NCBI GenBank assembly: GCA_039707655.1
Contig: CM077672.1
Span: 198,996,537-199,060,536, forward strand
Origin: Elymus sibiricus
Lineage: Eukaryota > Streptophyta > Magnoliopsida > Poales > Poaceae
Length of the DNA stretch: 64,000 bases
Direction of reading: 5' to 3'
Shown here: positions 22,611-33,698 of the stretch, piece after piece
Position numbering within the stretch: position 1 is the first letter of the stretch
Layout of the letters: every line of letters begins with the position of its first letter
The notes under the pieces: model-generated
Told to the model about the DNA's origin: nothing
Database searches by the model: none
Seen by the model: only the letters and a program-made list of their open reading frames with translations
Position numbers and translations under genes: made by a program

Positions 22611-24180
22611 TTCAGGCAAATTCAGATGTGTTCGCATGGACAGCTTCTGATTTGTCCAGTGTGCCGAGGTAGGTGATCGATCACCACTTAGCGGTGTGCC
22701 CCAACGCACGCCCCGTGAAACAAAAGGCACGGCGCCAGGCGCCAGAGAAGCAAGAGTTCATCGTCAAAGAAGTTCAGAAGCTACAAGAAGTTGGAGTCAT
22801 GCGTGAGGTGTGCCATCCTGAATGGCTCGCCAGCCCAGTTGTGGTGCCCAAGAACTGCGGCAAGGAACGAATGTACGTTGACTTCATGAGCCTCAACAAG
22901 TTCTGCCCTCAAGATCCCTTCCCGCTGCCTCGCATCGACCAGATCATGGACTCCACCATCGGGTGTGAGTTACTGTGCTTCCTAGATGCCTTCTCAGGCT
23001 ACCACCAGATCAAGATGGCGACGGAAGATGTGGAGAAAACGGTCTTCATCACCCCGTGCGGGATATACTTCTACATCTGCATGCCCTTCAGCCTGAGGAG
23101 TACCGGATCCACTTTCCAAAGGCTGATGCGCATCGCTTTGGGGCCTCAGATGGGAAGGAACGCGGAAGCCTACGTCGACGACATCGTTGTCAAGACTCGC
23201 GAGGCCTGGTCACTCCTCGCGGACCTCGAGGAGACGTTCAACAACCTGCGCAAGGTCAACCTCAAGCTCAACCCAGACAAGTGTGTCCTCGGAGTTCCCT
23301 CCGACAAGCTGCTTGGCTTCCTGGTCTCCCACCGCGGCATCGAGTCCAATCCCGAGAAGATCAAGGCCATCGAGAAGATGCGTCCTCCCTAGAACCTCAA
23401 GCAAATGCAGCGCCAGGTGGGATGCATGGCCTCGCTGGGGTGCTTCATCTCCAAGTTCGGCGAGCGAGCCCTGCCATTTTTCAAGCTCATGAAGAGATCC
23501 GGCCCCTTCAAGTGTACTCTTGAGGCTGATGCGGCCTTCGAAGGCCTCAAGAGGTACCTCATGAGCCCTCCCATCATGGTCACACCACGCTCTCACAAGC
23601 CCTTGATCCTATACTTGGCAGCCACTCCCCAGACGGCCAGCGCGGCCCTGGTGGCGGTCCAAGAAGAGCACATCTGCGCACAGAAGAAGCCTGCTGTGCC
23701 GGCACCCCCAGAGGTCGCACCGTCGCCAACTGAGATCTCTCCTCAGGAGGCCCTTGGCGCATCGCCTCCCGAGGCCGCGCCCCTAGCTACCGAGGGTCCT
23801 CCACAGGAGGCCTCCAATGAGCCGCCTCGCAAGCCGCCACTCGAGGCCTCCAAAGAGCAAGCTTCCGTGGCAACTACTCGCCTCGTCGAGCACCCCGTGT
23901 ACTTTGTCAGCACGGTGCTGCGGGATGCGTGCAAGCACTACCCCATGCAGCAGAAGCTCCTCCTCGCGCTCCTCCTCGCCTCCAGGAAGCTGCGCCATTA
24001 CTTCCAGGGCCATCCCATCAAGGTGATTTCATCTTACCCCCTAGAGCAGGTCCTACGCAGCCCCAACACCGCTGGCCACGTCGCCGAGTGGAACATTGAG
24101 CTGCAGGCCTTCGAGTTGGAATTCTGCACCACAAGAGTGATCAAGGGTGCAGCCCTGGCTGACTTCGTAGCGGAATGGAC
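22611..24180 (+). pseudogene. pol: Reverse transcriptase and first RNase H of element B
   Basis: RT copies the RNA genome. Clear blocks: VDFMSLNKFCPQDPFPLPRID (palm start), FLDAFSGYHQIKM at about 22979, MPFSLRSTGSTFQRLM, the catalytic YVDD at 23171-23182, and LKLNPDKCVLGVPSDKLLG. Connection and a decayed classical RNase H follow (VYFVSTVLRDACKHYP near 23900, AEWNIELQAFELEF, LADFVAEWT). A Pro/Ala/Glu-rich insert of about 60 residues (23680-23870) separates RT from RNase H. Only two stops interrupt: TAG at about 22670 and TAG at 23390-23392; otherwise the frame is open to 24469. This is the best-kept RT in the window. Confidence 0.9.
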
Positions 24181-24660
24181 GGATCAGCCCCAGGAGGGGC
24201 CTCGCGAGGATGAATTCCTCTTGCCTGGGGATGAGGCGCCTAGTGGCTGGACCATGCACTTCGATGGCGCCTTCTCCCGGCAGGGCGCGGGGGCTGGCAT
24301 CATGCTCACTTCGACGACGGGAGACAAGCTCTACTATGCTGTCCAGCTCTGCTTCAAGCGCGATGACAAGGTCTCCAACAACATCACGGAGTATGAAGGC
24401 CTCATCGCCGGCCTCAAGGCTGCTTTCGCCCTCGGTATCAAGTGCCTCACCATCAAGGGCTATTTGTAGCTATTCGTCAACTTCTCCAACAAAAGCTACA
24501 AGCCCAAGGACAAGCACATGGCCGCCTAGCTGGAAGAGGTACGCAAGCTCGAGAAGCATTTCCTTGGCCTAGAGCTCCAGCATGTCCCCCGCGGCAGCAA
24601 GAAGGAGGCCGACGACATGCCAAGCGAGCATCTCGTCGCGAGCCTCAAAGCCCCGGCATC
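24181..24660 (+). pseudogene. pol: Archaeal-type RNase H of element B
   Basis: A second RNase H domain: WTMHFDGAFSRQGAGAG at about 24247, NNITEYEGLIAGLKAA at about 24380, and LGIKCLTIKG. Two RNase H domains in series are a known mark of the plant Tat lineage. The catalytic Asp of FDGA and the Glu of TEYEG are present; the expected GDS Asp has become GYL and is followed by TAG (24467-24469). A second TAG near 24527 and a frameshift near 24640 end the domain. Confidence 0.75.
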
Positions 24661-26072
24661 TTCGAGGAAAGGCTCCTGAAGCCATTAGCTACACCACCTG
24701 CCGTGAGCGCCACGCTGCTTCATGAAGAGCTCCCACCCGCACCACCCACGGGCGCACCAAACTACGGCCTAGCCTCAGGCGCCGGCTTGCTACTGGTGCT
24801 GGTGCCTCAAGCGGACAGCTGGCCCGCTGAGTTCAAGGCCTACTTGCTTCACGGCACCCTCCCTAAGAAGGATTCAGAGGCAGAGCGTGTGGCCTGCCAG
24901 GCCACCACTTACTGTTTGAAGGACAACGAGCTATACCGCAGGCGCCCCAATGGCGTCTCGCTGCGGTGCATCTCTGAAGAACAAGGTCGCGAACTGCTTA
25001 CCGACATCCATGGAGGAGACTGTGGCCACCACTCTTCATCGTGCACCCTCGCCGGCAAGGTCTTCCGCAGCGGCTTCTACTGGCCCACCACGCTCCACGA
25101 CGCCACCGAGCTGGTCCAATCCTGTGAAGCTTGTCAATTCCACGCCAAGAAAATCCACCAGCCGGCCCAAGACCTCCAGACAATCCCTCTCTCGTGGCCT
25201 TCGCGGTCTAGGGGCTGGACATCTTGGGAGCCTTCCCTCGCGCAGCTGGCGGCTACCGCTACCGCTACATCGCCATTGACAAGTTCACCAAGTGGACGGA
25301 GGTCGAGCCTGTGCGCACCATCCCGGCAGGATTTGCCGTCAAGTTCATCGAGGGCCTCATGAGCCGCTTTGGCGTCCCCAACCGCATCATCACTGACAAC
25401 AGCTCCCAATTCACAAGCGCCCTCTTCAAGTCATACTGCGCCAGCCTCGGCACGCAGATCTGCTACGCCTCAGTGGTGCACCCGCAAAGCGACGGCCAGG
25501 CTGAGCATGCCAACGCCGAGGTCCTCAAGGGCCTCAAGACAAGAAGCTTCAAGAAAAAGCTCGATGCCTGCGGCAAGGGCTGGCTTGACGTGCTACAATC
25601 TGTGCTATGGTCGATCCGCATGACAGCAACCAAGCCTACTGGCGAGACTCCCTTCTTCCTTGTCTATGGAGCTGAAGCAATCCTTCCTTCCGAGCTAAAG
25701 CACGACTCTCCGCGAGTCTTCACCTTCGATGAGGCTCGCCAGGACGGCTCGCGAGAGGCCGACCTGCTGCTCCTCGAGGAAGCCCGTCGCCAGGCCGCCC
25801 TGCGCGCTGCAAGATACCAGCATGCTTTACGTCGCTATCATAGCCGCAACATGCGCCCACACACCCTCGAAATCGGCGATCTCGTCCTGAGAAGGATCCT
25901 CTCTAGAGAGGGACTCCACAAACTCTCACCCATGTGGGAAGGCCCTTTCAGGGTCGCTCATTTCTCCAGGCCCGACGCTGCCCAACACATGGAACATCCA
26001 ACACCTCCGCAAGTTCTATCCGTGACCCTCACGCGTATGAACCTCACGCGTATGTACGAAATGGAGCTGTAA
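24661..26072 (+). pseudogene. pol: Integrase of element B
   Basis: Integrase inserts the DNA copy into the chromosome. The zinc-binding HHCC domain lies at about 25000-25140 (DIHGGDCGHH ... SCEACQ). A frameshift near 25205 precedes the core (25224-26072), where the three acidic residues can be placed: AIDKFTKW (about 25275), IITDNSSQF (about 25392) and GQAEHANAEV (about 25496). The C-terminus has LEIGDLVLRR and PMWEGPFRV and ends MYEMEL. No chromodomain follows, as expected for Tat elements. Confidence 0.85.
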
Positions 26073-27285
26073 ATGCTCCGGAGCCTCTCATTGCCTTCAC
26101 CTGATGGGCCCGCGAGAGCTCCCGCCCACACCCCAATGGAAGCCCCATGCTCAGAGCTGGCGGAACGATCGAACTGAGGGCACCCCACGGGCTGCACCAA
26201 CCTCAAGCTGACCCATGCCGGACACGGCAGCCTCTTCTCTTTTGGATGTGTAACTAAGGGCGCCCCACGGGCTGCAGCAACCTCAAGCTGACCCGTGCCG
26301 GACACGGTAGCCGCATCTTTTTTGGTTGTGTAATGAACTTATTATTATGCTACTGTAAAGCTTTATTTCCTAAGATATTTTATGTGTTGGTAAGTTGCCT
26401 GCCTCAGGAGCCGTGTGTGCTCACGCGCTTCCTCCTGCGCATCACGCGAGTGGGGGCTGGACACAGTGCCTGTGCTCGGGTCAGTCCCAGCAGCGCTGCA
26501 AAACCCAAGTGATCGAGCTCTGGCTCGCGGGCTGCTCCCGTGCACGCCACCTCACCAAGGTCCTTGGTGTCTCGTCTCCTCGCATGACGTCCACGAGCAT
26601 GCTAGCAAGCATGCACCGCTCCCCCTTTTGTGAAACCATCGATATGCAGTTGTCACAGGAACAAGGCATGTAGAAGGCCTCGCGAGCGCTGCCTCGCGAG
26701 GTAACTCACGACAAGACACCTCCGTAAGACCTCAGGGAGCCTCGCGAGTGCTGCCTTGTGAGCCAACCTACGGCAACTGTCTCCACCAAGTGCTAGCGGG
26801 AGGCCTCACGAGCAAGAGGCTCGCGAGGCGCACTCCATGGCCATGACACACCAACCGACGCTCGCAAAAAAGCTAAGTACAAAAACACGTCACGAGCTGC
26901 TCTCGGTGCCTCTCAAGCTCTCCTCTCCTCGCAACCTCGCTGAGTGCTGATGTTTCCTCCTCCGCGCAAGCCGCTTGCACGTCAAAGGGGGGCTCCCTGA
27001 GCATCGTGCCTCAGGAGCCCTTACCGCCTCTCAGTGCCCTACACCTCCTGGCCTTGTCCAGGCAACGCGACCTGACATACCAGCGACGGCTGTAGCCCAC
27101 TTGGGGGCTAGGTCCTGACGACGTAGAGCACCAAGGCAAGCAAAGAAAGGAAAATTGACCTCACAAAAGGGCCTTATGAGGAGACACATGTTGCGACAAA
27201 TCAAAGTACTTAAACACAAAAGACATTGTTTTTATGCCCCCATGGGGCCACGTTGATCTGATACAGGTAAACCAAGGAAAAAGGA
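26073..27285. other. Region between pol and the opposite-strand gene in B
   Basis: No gene. It holds a ~79 bp direct duplication at 26177-26333 (CCCACGGGCTGCA, CAACCTCAAGCTGACCC, TGCCGGACACGG), an AT-rich block at 26330-26385 suitable for 3' processing of the sense RNA, and many CCTCGCGAG palindromes at 26670-26830. The same order, inverted, is seen in element D (62660-63650). The two converging genes must end here. Confidence 0.6.
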
Positions 27286-28627
27286 CCTAGGAAGTCGCGG
27301 CATCACCATCATCGCTGTCATCGCCTTTGTCGTCGTCGCCCTCGACTCCGCTGGAGCTCTCGCTGCCGCCATGGGAGAACTTCACGAGCAGGGCGTCCAC
27401 GTGGTCCTCCACCGCCTTCTCGAGGCCATCGCAGAGCTCCTAGGGCACGGGGGCTATCACCCTGTCGAAGTCGAAGTTGGGGTCGGCATGGAGGAGATGG
27501 CTAAAGATGTGCATCACCGCCTGGAAGAGGAGGTCGTGGCATTCATCTTCAATGATGCCGTCCACCCTCTTGGCGCCAACCTCGAGCCGCTCCACGAGCT
27601 TGGTGAAGAAGTCAATGTAGCTGGCGTCGTGGGTCTCACGGGGGCCCTCGAGCCTGTCCATGCAGATGGTGGCCAGGGTGCCATGGGCCCGAAGCTGGAG
27701 GGAGCGGAAAATCTTGGCGCGCTCGTGCTGCCACCCCCGCGCCCGGTCCGCCTCCAGCCTCGCCTGCTCGACGATGTTGGAGACACCGCTCACCGGCTAT
27801 TGGAGGGAGGCTAGCTCCGCCTCGGCGTCGGCCTTGGCCTGCAGCGCAGTCTTCCGCCAGGTCTCCGCCTCTATCAGGACTTCCCTGAGGCCTTCGATCT
27901 CCTTCTGGAGCTCCGTGCGCTTCAGCTTGAAGCAGTCCTCCTGGGCCTTCAACTTCTTGCTGTGCTCCGCAGCAAGCGCCAAGCGGTTCTTCTCTATCTT
28001 CGCATCGGTGTCCACCTAGGCTTTCTTCTCCCTGGCCTCTAGCTGGGCATTGGCCCTCTCCATGCACTGGTTGTAGGCGTCCTGGGCGGCGGCCACCTGG
28101 TGGTCCAGCGCCTCTAGGCGCTCGCACTCCGTGGCCTGCTCAGTCATCATCCGCTTGAGCTCCTATTCACGGATCGCGAGGTTCGCCTCGCGGACCGTGA
28201 CCTCCTCTTAGCGGGTGGGGATGGCGCTTTCCCGCGCCTGGAACCACTGTTCCTCCATAGCGTGCTGCTCCTCGAGCGCCCTCGTGCGAACCTCGGCTTC
28301 CTCGCGGCGCTTGTCAGCCGCATCGGCCTCCCAGAGGGCACTCTCGAAGACCTCCTTCGCCTCGACGGCGGCTTTCTCGTGCTTCTCTCATGCGGCCTCG
28401 TCCTGGCGCCGGCCCAGCTTGACGGCGACGTCGAGTCAACGCCACCCCTCAGCAAGGTGCAGGTGCTCCTCGGCAAGGTGCCCCTCCGCCTCTTGGAATT
28501 CCGCCTCGAGCAGGCCCAGAGCTCCCCTGCCACTCCGCAGGACCCCACGCTTGAGTAGGGTGCGGCTGCGCACGAGTGTCAGAGCCATCGCCGGGTCTGA
28601 CTCCTCGACGCCCTCCGCCGTCATGGT
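27286..28627 (-). pseudogene. Opposite-strand accessory gene of B, C-terminal part
   Basis: Reads toward pol and ends at TAG 27286-27288. What remains: coiled coil (about 28600-27800, Glu/Ala/Arg/Leu-rich, e.g. KLKAQEDCFKLKRTELQ), a globular block (27793-27440; MHIFSHLLHADPNFDFDRVIAPVP), then an acidic tail ending DDDKGDDSDDGDAATS. In-frame TAG codons lie at about 27438 and 27794, plus frame changes in the coiled coil. The globular block matches gene D (LLRLDDRFDFGRVVTP) and, more weakly, gene E. The N-terminal gypsy-type transposon domain is deleted at 28627. Confidence 0.75.
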
Positions 28628-30720
28628 CGTACTCCCCTCGGCGTGGGCATCCACTCCGCGTCTACCCCGGCTCTGCGTCGTTCCCTTCCTAGGCCTTGCC
28701 GTCGTCCACCGCGTTGGTGCTCTTGGTGCAGCATTGTCAACGTGGTCAATGAACGACAACCATCAAAAGAGGATTGTACGTGGTGAGGCTGACAGCTGGA
28801 CCCACCAGTTACATCTTCGCATGCAAGGAAGTGCCTCCTTATTACGCACAAAAAAATGATTCCTCCCCCTGATAGCTGGGACCCACCTGCTATATCTTCG
28901 CACGCAAGGAAGTGCCTTCGTATCCTCCCTGAAAGCTGGGACCCACCTAGTTGAAGCCTACATAGTGTTGTCTGTCTGGTCGTGAACGTGTACGTACATA
29001 CCGGTCGATCGGTCTCTCTGCAACGATGAACCGTGGCTTGTAAGGAGCGGCACGTCACGTCAAAAAAAAGGAGCGACACGTGTCGTAGTAGAGCCCCATA
29101 CGTAGTAGATCAAGCAGTCCCATCTAAATCGAGTACACGTACGTACAGCCATGCTGAAAAAAATACGGCCACGAACGTACAAACGGGCATGGTCTCGAAC
29201 ACATACTCACACATACGTATGCCCAGGGCTCATGTAGATGGAGAGTCAACGTACGGCAGCAACGGCCTCCTGTTCATCGGCAGCCAACCGGCTGGGTCGG
29301 AACGGAGAAACAACGTCGTGTTCATCGGGAGGCAACCGACCGGGTCGGAATGCATCCTGTTCATCGGGAGCCAACCTGCTTGGCCAAAATAGCAGAAACG
29401 GGGTCCTACTCATCGACTCGGGGTCTAGCGTACAGCAAAACGGAGGAAACGGCCTTCTGTTCGACTGCCTACGGTTGAAACGGTGTCCTATTCATTGACT
29501 GGGTGTCTGGCGTACCGCAAAATGGAGGAAACAGACTTCTGTTTGAGCGCCTACGGTCGAAACGGGGTCCTGTTGATCGGGAGGGCTCTGGTGTACCGCA
29601 AAACGGAGGAAACGGACTTCTCCCCAACTGCCTATGGTCGAAACGGGGGTCCTGTTCATCGGGAGGGGTGTGGCATACCGCAAAATGGGACTCCACATGC
29701 TACTGTTCATCCACGGTCGACCTCCCTCCAGCCTCCACCAGCTACTGTTCATCCACCGTCAACTTCCTCCAGCCTCCACCAGCTACTGGTCATCCGGCCT
29801 CCATGGGGTCCTGTTCATCCACCCCCAACCGGATGGGGTGTGGTGGCCTCCTCTCGGGGTCCTGTTTATCCAGCGCCAACCACCTTCACACGGCCAGGGT
29901 ACTGTTCATCCACAGCCAACCCACCGGCTGGGGTGGGGTGTACGAGCGGGCGGCAGCAACGGTAACTGTTCATCCACAGCCAACCAACCGACTCGATCGA
30001 TGCAAGTCTCGACTCGTTCTACGTGTATCGCGCGCGCGGTAGCAACGGGCAATGTTCATCGAGAGGCAACCTAGCACCGGCTGGCTACGTCTCGCACAGG
30101 GGCTCGATCGGCTTTAGTAAGTAGCGAGAAGGATGGATCGGGTTTAGTTAGCACCGAAGGGATTGCTCGGGTTCAGTTAGCGACGATGGGATCGCTCGGG
30201 TTCAGTTAGCAGTGAAGGGATCGCTCGGGTTCAGTTAGCAGCGAAGGGATCGATCGGGTTCAGTACGTAGTGCGAGGGATCGATCGCTCATGTTCAGTAC
30301 GTAGTGCGAGGGTGATCGATCACTCGGGTTCAGTAAGTGAATGTATGCCTCACTCGTGTTTAGTTAGCAAGCACCTCACACACACGCGCGTGTACGAGAG
30401 AAATGCGCAAACCACACTGCATCGCTCGGCCCCGACCACCCACCGTATCCGGGAACTCCTCGAAAATTTCCTCGCCCTCAGTTCTACCATGATTTTTTAC
30501 GTCATGGATGGCCCAAAGAATGTCATGCGGGTGCGTCTCCGGCCCGCCCTGGACGAAAAGCCCATTTTTTGTCATAATTTTTTGTCATAGAAGTAGGAGC
30601 CCACCACATCTATGATGATACGTGTTTTTGTCACAATTTTTGTCATAGAAGTGTCACAACCATGACAGAAAAAGTTTTCATTCGGGCCATAATGTCACGG
30701 ATGTTTCTTTTTTTGTAGTG
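28628..30720 (-). repeat. Outer right arm of the CACTA element
   Basis: Inverse of 11861 to about 13915: starts CGTACTCCCC at 28628, carries GGTGGGTCCCAGCTATC blocks (28795-28950), the CTGTTCATCC array (29255-30065), the GATCGCTCGGGTTCAGTTAGC array (30100-30365), and ends at the TIR with TTTTTTTGTAGTG. ORFs here on both strands (for example 29483-30074) follow the repeats and have no protein motifs. Confidence 0.8.
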
Positions 30721-32406
30721 CAAGTTCTATAATGAAAAATGCCCACTAGTATATGAAAGTGATAACTCAGGAGACTCTCTATATGAAGAACATGGAGCTA
30801 ATCTGAAGCAAAAGTGTGGTAAAAGGATAGTAACATTGCCCCTTCTATCTTTTCACTCATTTATTTATTTTATTTCATTTTCGTCTGGAGCCTCATCCCG
30901 ACTTGTGTGGGAATCATAGTGTCGGTGTAAAAACCGGCAGACCTCGGGGTAGGGGGGTCCCGAGCTGTGGATCTTGGATCGGTGGTAACAGAGAAGAGGG
31001 AGACAATGTTTACCCAGATTCGGGCCCTCTCGACGGAGGTATAAGCCTACGTCCTGCTTCTATTTATATTGATGGAGATGTATCAAGTACAGAGTTGATC
31101 TACCTCGAGATCGTAATATGTGTCAAACTTCTAGGGCTAGGTGAGCGATATTGCGTTGATGTCCCCCTTACGGGCTAAACCCTATGGCTTATATACACGC
31201 CAGGGAGGGTATCTAGGGTTACAAAGTCGGTATGTTAGGAGAGAGGCGGCATGAGAGGTCTTGGGGTATATGACAAGTCTTCGATAGAGGCAGTCTCGAT
31301 CACGCTTCCTGTATACAGCTTCCGGAGTCCATCCTGATCACGTACGAGGGCCCATCAGCCCAACCCAAGGAGACGGGCCAGCTAGGCTTGCACCCCCTAG
31401 TCCAGGACACTGTCACATGGTCTCCATGATCCTTTCCTCACTGGGAAAATGCTCTAATAATGATGATCGTCACACTTTTATTTACATACAACTCGATATT
31501 ACAACTTGATAACTGAAACAATATGACTCTATGTGAATGCCTCTGGCAGTGTACCAGGATTGCAATGATCTAGCGTAACATGTATGTATAACAATGGTGA
31601 ACGGTGGCTGTGACACAAATATCACGTCAGCTCTATATGATCATGCAAAGCAATATGATGATGAACACATAGGTCATGTGACGGAACGGTGGAAGTTGCA
31701 TGGCAATATATCTCGAAATGGCAATGTTAATGCCATAATAGGTAGGTATGGTGGCTGTTTGGAGGAAGATATATGGAGGTTAGGAGGCTTATGTGTGATA
31801 GAGCGTATCATATCATGGGATTTGGATGCACCGGGAAAGTTTGCACCAACTCTCGAGGTGACAAAGGGCAATGTACGGTATCGAAGAGGCTAGCAAATTG
31901 CGGAAAGGTAGGAGTGCGTATAATCCATGGACTCACATTGCGGAAAGATGGGATCATGGAAGAACAGAAGCTTGTGGCGGTGCAAAAATTATTTTGGGTG
32001 GCTCTCTGGGAGTTTCCCAGTATGTGAGAATTTATAGAACTGGAATTAGGTTAGACGGAGCCACGTGGGGCCCTCAAGGTAACAGGGTGCGCCTACCACC
32101 CCCTAGGGCGTGCACTGTTGCCTTGCCATGTCCTTGTTTGTCATGTGGTCTCCTCCCGAATCTTCTAGGGTCTCTTTTGTCCAAAAAAACCGTAAGAAAG
32201 TTTCTTAGCGTTTGGACTACATTTGGTACTGATTTTCTGGAAAACCAAAAACAAGCAGAAAACAACAAATGACACTAGGCACTGGGTTAATAGGTTAGTT
32301 CCCAAAAACAATATAAAAATGCATAATAAAGCATATAAAGTATCCAAGATTGATAATATAAAAGCATGAAACAATAAAAAATTATAGATACATTAGAGAC
32401 GTGTCA
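30721..32406 (-). mobile_element. Remnant of an LTR element related to 4863-10801
   Basis: From CAAGTTCTATAATG (30722) onward it matches the internal domain of the 4863-10801 element (about 6974-7650), minus the solo LTR at 30920-31415. At about 31930 it switches to LTR-type sequence like that at 53950-54365 (AGACGGAGCCACGTGGG) and ends GAGACGTGTCA at 32406. So about 750 bp of internal DNA is fused to part of an LTR, with the rest lost. The left end coincides exactly with the CACTA terminus. Confidence 0.65.
30920..31415 (-). repeat. Solo LTR, minus orientation
   Basis: 496 bp from TGTCGGTGTAAAAACC to CCAGGACACTGTCA, flanked by CATAG and CATGG (5 bp target duplication, one transition). Read on the minus strand it starts TGACAGTGTCCTGGAC, has a TATATAAG box (about 31190), and near its end the GGGCCCGAATCTGGGTAAAC block, which parallels the gypsy LTRs A, B and E. 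No internal domain is present, so it arose by LTR-LTR recombination. Confidence 0.85.
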
Positions 32407-33655
32407 ACCACTCGGTGCAGTGGACGAGGGCGTAGATGAGGCAGCTCCAGTGCGGTGGTGAAGCGCGACCGTCGTCTATGCCGTCGTCGTCTGGTACAAA
32501 GGTGGGGAAAGATTTAAGATGAGGGGCGATTCAAATTTACTTGGGTGGCGGCGAATTAGGGGTTTGTGCACTCTGGGCGTGGAAGGGGGTGGGGGAGAAG
32601 GGGGATTTTGCAGGGATGGAATTCGGGCTGCTTCCGTACGACACACGCCACCACCACGACACGACCCTGGTCTGCCTAGTACACCTACATTTGAGAATGC
32701 AAACGAATATTTTTTCATTGGCAAACGAATCTATATGTATTAACATGCCCGTGTTTTCCGTGCAAATAATTAGTCCTTCAAAACAAGATACTAGTAATTA
32801 ATTAATGATGAGTTCTTTGAATTCGAGTGTGTTTGTGACATAGCGATCTCCAATTCTAACGTGGATTTCGCATTTCTTGTTATCCACGCTAAGTTTTTGA
32901 ATGCAAATTCATATGTATAAGATGAACACTATGGTGGTGAGAAAACTCTGGATGTATTCAATCATAAGACCACACACAAACAAAATACCACAACAATCGA
33001 ATCAATATTAGTGCATCAACTTTTCCAAACCTAGTATGGCATGAATTCAAAATAATTACAGAAGCCATATGCATGGTCCTCAATTCAAATTTTACAATGT
33101 ACACTAAATTGAAACGTCAATATTAAGTCTAGTAGTATCTACATTCAAATGTTGTGTTTAGCCCCCCCCCCCCGGCACACACACTACATTCTTCCTCTAT
33201 CGATCAATCTTCCCCTCTTAACCACCTTATAGAGCTATTGGTTTCCGACACACGCTCATTCTTTCTCTCCATGTTTCGATCTCAAACGTATTTCTCTAAC
33301 ACCCGCCATTGCACTCCATGCCGAGCTCTCTCTCCCTCCCGCCCTCTCCCGCTAGATACATACATTGCCTCTCTAGACCCCCCCCCTCTCGCGCACACGC
33401 ACACACATTGTCTATCTAGGTCACTCTCTCCAGACTGTCTCACTCTTTCGACTGCACGGCGGCCCACACTCACTCAATCTCTCTCTCTCTTAATCTAAGT
33501 CTCGATTAACCTCACTTTCTCTCACACACAAACGATATATCTCCATGTTTGGGCCTCGATCGACACACTCAATACTCTCTCACGCAGATTGTCTATCTAG
33601 GTTACTCTCTCCAGACTGTCTCACTCTTTCGACTGCACGGCGGCCCACACTCGCT

Positions 33656-33698
<43 letters not shown>

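Larger units (their letters stand above)
19337..28627 (+). mobile_element. Tat-type gypsy element B, nested in the CACTA element
   Basis: A 9.3 kb plus-strand element: 5' LTR, primer site, gag, pol, and a reverse-strand accessory gene, but no 3' LTR. It interrupts the right arm of the CACTA element: the arm text AACGC before it continues as CGTACTCCCC after it, as in the uninterrupted copy at about 13900. The left flank reads TATAT where the uninterrupted site has CGTAC, i.e. a target duplication changed by three C/T or G/A transitions. The right junction falls in the coding part of the accessory gene, so the N-terminal part, its promoter and the 3' LTR are deleted. Confidence 0.85.
11861..30720. 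mobile_element. CACTA element with long inverted arms (palindromic)
   Basis: Both ends carry CACTA terminal repeats: the left reads CGCTACAAAAAAAAAGACAC and the right, inverted, CACTACAAAAAAAGAAACAT. Both continue with matching stretches containing TTTTTCTGTCATGG and TGTGACACTTCTATGACA. The inverted similarity goes far beyond the ends: left arm about 11861-14290, right arm 30720-28628 continuing at 19336-18960 once the nested gypsy element is removed. Without that insertion the element is about 9.6 kb. I see no TNP2-like DDE transposase, so it is non-autonomous. Its centre holds divergent unknown ORFs. The flanking triplets do not match (CTT versus CAA) and the two flanks are different elements, so this is not a simple single insertion. 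Confidence 0.8.

Noticed and set aside
29483..30074. Overlapping ORFs of 146-179 codons in the CACTA right arm
   Set aside because: Translations of the CTGTTCATCC repeat array, seen inverted in the left arm.
31594..32027. ORFs of 84-99 codons resembling a gene
   Set aside because: The same DNA occurs, with different frames, in the non-coding internal domain at 7170-7650.
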